From contig NZ_FOGT01000001.1 of assembly GCF_900111295.1 (NCBI RefSeq), forward strand, positions 310,001 through 374,000: DNA of 64,000 nucleotides. The letters are read 5' to 3'. Origin of the DNA: Salipaludibacillus aurantiacus. GTDB taxonomy: Bacteria > Bacillota > Bacilli > Bacillales > Salisediminibacteriaceae. Below, piece by piece: positions 61,144 through 64,000 of this stretch. How positions within the stretch are numbered: the stretch's first letter is position 1; every line of letters starts with the position of its first letter. The position numbers were made by a program, and so were the translations under genes. The notes under the pieces are model-generated. The model made no database searches, was not told where the DNA came from, and saw nothing but the letters and a program-made list of their open reading frames with translations.

Positions 61144-62034
61144 CTAATAACTCCATTTAGAGAGAAAGCTCATTGCTGACTTTTTGCCAAGGTTAATTAA
61201 GTCTTTTCTTTCTTGCTCAGTCATTTGAAATTGAGTGGTTGAAATTCCTTTTACCGGGATAAAAATGATATTTTTGGCATGGACTTTAGCGATGTGCCGC
61301 TGGTCATGGGCGGTTCTCATTGTATCAAACATGGATTGAAGCAAAGAGAGGCTGTTCGTTATTTTATTATGAGGTGTCTCTTCATATTCAGGTGAAAGCC
61401 GGAGGCCTAATACAGGCCTTTTTCTTTTTATTTCTCCTTTTCTTATAAACAGCCAGATTGGAAAATTACTGAGGACGCCGCCGTCCACTATAACAGCTTC
61501 ATTTCCTTTCTGGTTTTTTATTTTTACCGGCTCGAAGAAAAAAGGAAGGCTCGAGCTCATTCTGACTGCTTTCGCTACAGAAAAATTATTGCTGTCAATC
61601 CCATAATTCGGCAAGTCGTCCGGGAGAATAATAAACCGGCCATTGGTGATGTCCGAAGCTACCATTTTTAAACAGCCTTCAGGCAAATCTCCAAACGTTC
61701 TGACTCCTTTATTAGCGAAGGCCTCCTGCAGCCACTCTTCGAATGCTTCCCCTTTATAAAGGCCCATTTGACTGTATAAACGAAGCCACCTTAAAAAAGG
61801 AAAAACAGTCCCGACAGGGCCCGGATCGAGGAACTGTTTAATATCTATTTCATTAAATAAATTGTAAATTTCATCTGCTTTATAGCCTGATTTAATAAAA
61901 GCGGCAGTAATAGCACCTGCGCTCGTCCCGGCTGCCCTTTCTATGGAAATGCCTTTTGACGACATGGCTTCCATTGCCCCGGTAAAAGCCAAAGCTTTAA
62001 CCCCGCCCCCCGCAAACACAGCGTCCACTTTCAT
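61144..62034 (-). CDS. yqhO: Patatin-like phospholipase (YqhO)
   Basis: A 296-residue acyl hydrolase. AVFAGGGVKALAFTGA is the oxyanion loop, GTSAGAITAAF holds the nucleophile Ser (GXSXG), and VIVDGGVLSNFP the Asp of the dyad. It probably acts on lipid esters; the substrate is unknown. ATG at 62034 has GGAGG 6 bases upstream; a longer frame upstream overlaps that site. Adjacent to mntR, as in B. subtilis. Confidence 0.9.
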   Translation of the reverse strand: MKVDAVFAGGGVKALAFTGAMEAMSSKGISIERAAGTSAGAITAAFIKSGYKADEIYNLFNEIDIKQFLDPGPVGTVFPFLRWLRLYSQMGLYKGEAFEEWLQEAFANKGVRTFGDLPEGCLKMVASDITNGRFIILPDDLPNYGIDSNNFSVAKAVRMSSSLPFFFEPVKIKNQKGNEAVIVDGGVLSNFPIWLFIRKGEIKRKRPVLGLRLSPEYEETPHNKITNSLSLLQSMFDTMRTAHDQRHIAKVHAKNIIFIPVKGISTTQFQMTEQERKDLINLGKKSAMSFLSKWSY

Positions 62035-62083
62035 CAAACCCCTCCTTCTCTTATTCATGTGTATTTATTTTTAACAAAAAAAT

Positions 62084-62122
62084 ACCGGCCACACTGAATC
62101 GGTCTGATTCAATGCGGCCGGT
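62084..62122 (-). terminator. Terminator after mntR
   Basis: ACCGGCC-ACTGAATC and GATTCA-GGCCGGT form a long stem with few mismatches, with U-rich sequence on the minus strand and T-rich on the plus strand. Confidence 0.88.
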
Positions 62123-62123
62123 T

Positions 62124-62552
62124 TTATTCATTCAGCTCATCATTTTGTTTTTGGACAAGCCTGAGATCTTCAACTCTTTTCGGGTTTTCTTCAAAATACT
62201 GAACTAAATCCCCGATACGGTCAATCGCATCCCAGCTTAAATGATGTTCAATTCCCTCAACATCTTCATAAATACCTTCCTCATTTACTCCTATAATCTT
62301 CATGAATTCTTCCAGTAATTCATGCCTGTAAACGAGTCTTTTACCAATTTTCTTCCCTTTAGCAGTTAGAACAAGTCCACGATACTTTTCATATATCAAA
62401 TACTCTTTTGCATCGAGTTTCTGAACCATTTTAGTAACAGAGGACGGATGCACTTCAAGGGCATCAGCTATATCGGAAACCCTGGCGTATCCTTTTTCTT
62501 CAATTAACATATAAATACGTTCTAAATAGTCTTCCATACTAGGTGTAGGCAT
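62124..62552 (-). CDS. mntR: Manganese-responsive regulator MntR
   Basis: A 142-residue DtxR-family repressor. Metal ligands Asp8 and Glu11 ([11 protein letters not shown]) are present, with further ligands in the [18 protein letters not shown] helix; the winged-helix ([20 protein letters not shown]) is intact. In B. subtilis it controls Mn uptake and efflux. ATG at 62552 has GGAGGGG upstream. No Mn transporter gene is adjacent. Confidence 0.95.
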   Translation of the reverse strand: MPTPSMEDYLERIYMLIEEKGYARVSDIADALEVHPSSVTKMVQKLDAKEYLIYEKYRGLVLTAKGKKIGKRLVYRHELLEEFMKIIGVNEEGIYEDVEGIEHHLSWDAIDRIGDLVQYFEENPKRVEDLRLVQKQNDELNE

Positions 62553-62786
62553 GAGAGTCCCCTCCAGAAAATCTATTCGGCATATAGTGATTAATAGTGT
62601 ACAGTGCAGTTAGAATTATACTATAAAAAACCTTTCCTCTCTACCAGGGCAGGAAAAACAATAGAATAATCTTCCTTAAGCAGGCCGGAAAGTGGCTGTG
62701 CAAAAAGTATCTACAGATGAAGAGTGACCTTATTAGCTTAGGCTGAGTTTATTTGTTATCTTCCGGTACACTCCGCGTGTAGTAAA
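62553..62786. other. Upstream region of mntR
   Basis: About 230 bases without a gene. On the minus strand a TATAAT-like element lies near 62612-62620. No clear MntR box was found. Confidence 0.45.
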
Positions 62787-62828
62787 AGCACCTCCTGATT
62801 TTAGAACCTGTCTAAAATTGGAGGTGCT
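62787..62828 (-). terminator. Terminator after the ribonucleotide reductase gene
   Basis: AGCACCTCC-ATTTTAGA and TCTAAAAT-GGAGGTGCT form a stem of about 17 bp with one mismatch; U-rich sequence follows on the minus strand, about 95 bases after the stop. Confidence 0.85.
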
Positions 62829-62921
62829 TTGTACTGCTCTTATTCGTTTGTCTGACTTTTATAAATCGAATTGGTCCTTATGAATGACCCATTCAATTAA
62901 AAATCCTTAGAATAGACTCAT

Positions 62922-64000
62922 TTATAACCCGCATTTTAACTGGGCGTTACAATTAGTGCAAGTGTTACATCCGCCAATATCTTCAACTGTCCCTTTACGG
63001 CAGACAGGACACGTATCACCGACTTCACTTCCGTAAGTCACAGAAGTAGATCTGAGGTCTGCAATTGTGTCAACAAGGACCACTTTACTTTTCTGCTCAT
63101 CCTTTGCTTCTCCACCCGTAAGGTCAACTGCATACTCATCGTTTTCTTCAGCTTTCAGCGTCAATACCTGCGAATCACGGCTTCCATCAACGTAAACAGT
63201 GCCGCCTTTTGCCCCGCCTTTATAAAGGCGTTCATAGACACTCTTAACCTGGTCAACCGTATACCCTTTAGGGGCGTTTACTGTTTTGCTTAAGGAGCTG
63301 TCTACCCACCTCTGAATAACGCACTGGACATCAGCGTGGGCTTCAGGAGTCAGATCCATGCTTGAAATAAACCATTCAGGCAGGTTATTCGGATCTGTTT
63401 CCGGATGCTTGTTCAAGTAATCCTGGAGAATTTCCGCTTTCACTTCGATAAACTTGCCTAACCTGCCGCTTCTGAAGTAAGAGAAAGAAAAGTATGGTTC
63501 CAGCCCTGTTGAGACGCCTACCATTGTTCCTGTCGAGCCTGTTGGCGCAACTGTAAGAAGGTGAGAGTTTCTAATTCCGTTCTCTTTTATCCCTTCAAGA
63601 ATATCTTCAGGCATTTTTTCCATATATCCTGTTTGTGTGAATTTTTCTCTCAGATGATTAGTTTCGTTTTCATTTGAACCTGTAAGAAAAGGGAAGCTTC
63701 CCTTTTCTTTAGCCAGTTCAATGCTTGTCCTGTAAGCAGTCGTAGCAATGGTTTCAAAGACTTTATCTACAAGTTCATTTCCCTCATCGGAACCATAAAC
63801 GGTTTCAGTGTGGATAAGGAGGTCATGAAGACCCATTACCCCAAGGCCGACACGTCGTTCCCCGAGAGCCTGATCGGTGTTCTCTTTTAAGAAATAAGGA
63901 GTGGCATCAATGACATTGTCCTGCATCCTTACACCGGTAGCTACTGTCTGCTCCAGCTTTTGGAAGTCAACTTTTTTATTTTCTTTATCTGCCATTTCAG
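62922..64000 (-). CDS. nrdJ: Adenosylcobalamin-dependent ribonucleotide reductase, C-terminal part
   Basis: About 359 codons of a class II reductase; the frame stays open to the window edge, so the N-terminal half is outside, and the ATG at 63995 is internal (MADKENKK continues a strand of the barrel). Visible: ATGVRMQDNVIDATPYFL, RRVGLGVMGLHDLLI, LTVAPTGSTGTMVGVSTGLE (finger loop/substrate phosphate region), the family NAPKGYTVDQVKSVYERLYK, and a C-terminal Zn ribbon CPVC-CNTCTNC-C. It makes deoxynucleotides with B12 and independently of oxygen. Its cofactor need parallels that of the methylmalonyl-CoA mutase. Confidence 0.93.
   Translation of the reverse strand, partial: EMADKENKKVDFQKLEQTVATGVRMQDNVIDATPYFLKENTDQALGERRVGLGVMGLHDLLIHTETVYGSDEGNELVDKVFETIATTAYRTSIELAKEKGSFPFLTGSNENETNHLREKFTQTGYMEKMPEDILEGIKENGIRNSHLLTVAPTGSTGTMVGVSTGLEPYFSFSYFRSGRLGKFIEVKAEILQDYLNKHPETDPNNLPEWFISSMDLTPEAHADVQCVIQRWVDSSLSKTVNAPKGYTVDQVKSVYERLYKGGAKGGTVYVDGSRDSQVLTLKAEENDEYAVDLTGGEAKDEQKSKVVLVDTIADLRSTSVTYGSEVGDTCPVCRKGTVEDIGGCNTCTNCNAQLKCGL

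Noticed and set aside
1-64000. Prophage, insertion sequence or CRISPR array
   Set aside because: No transposase, integrase, phage structural gene, att-like duplication or regularly spaced repeat array was seen; gene order is largely conserved with other Bacillaceae.

Overview
The window is a chromosomal segment of a Gram-positive, endospore-forming member of the Bacillaceae. The evidence is spo0A, spoIVB and a complete spoIIIAA-AH operon, Bacillus-type families (YaaR, BrxB, YqhY, YqhR, YqzF, Prli42), strong AGGAGG-type ribosome binding sites, frequent GTG/TTG starts and many intrinsic terminators. Gene order matches the B. subtilis yqh-yqi-yqj region. An OLE RNA with its membrane partner OapA between ispA and dxs points to an alkaliphilic or halophilic relative of Alkalihalobacillus halodurans rather than to B. 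subtilis itself. Nearly all genes lie on the minus strand, so the region is transcribed from high to low coordinates. No prophage, insertion sequence, rRNA or CRISPR array was seen.

Layout from left to right: the 3' end of an unrecognised plus-strand gene; a sucrose phosphorylase gene with a LacI regulator and a consensus promoter/operator (0.8-3.4 kb); a small flagellar island ylqG-ylqH-fliS-hag followed by yaaR, with a candidate SigD promoter (3.6-8.4 kb); dinB with a LexA box (8.5-9.9 kb); a 66-residue protein resembling sigma-factor region 3; a flavoprotein and a MarR regulator sharing a 17-bp promoter motif (10-12.4 kb); a peptidase and the propionyl-CoA/methylmalonyl-CoA genes, including a fused B12-domain/epimerase gene (12.5-17.8 kb); the miniprotein Prli42, an L,D-transpeptidase, YqjA, tRNA-Arg(UCG), BrxB and a Zur-regulated zinc lipoprotein with a tandem His-rich repeat (18-22.6 kb); the bkd branched-chain keto-acid operon with a sigma-54 promoter and the activator BkdR (23-33.6 kb); spo0A, spoIVB, recN and argR (34-38.8 kb); nusB-folD-xseAB-ispA-OLE RNA-oapA-dxs-yqxC (39-46.9 kb); yqhY-accC-accB (47-49.4 kb); the spoIIIA operon (50.5-55.7 kb); efp-pepQ-aroQ, yqhR, yqhP, yqhO and mntR (56-62.5 kb); and the 3' part of a B12-dependent ribonucleotide reductase gene at the right edge.

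Functionally, Bcd and the Bkd complex turn branched-chain amino acids into acyl-CoAs, and Ptb/Buk can convert these to acids with ATP gain. Valine and isoleucine degradation can yield propionyl-CoA, for which the mutase/epimerase/carboxyltransferase operon gives a route to succinyl-CoA. Both the mutase and the class II ribonucleotide reductase need cobalamin. Spo0A, SpoIVB and the SpoIIIA channel are sporulation functions. The strongest non-coding feature is the OLE RNA at about 42445-43012 with its own near-consensus promoter.
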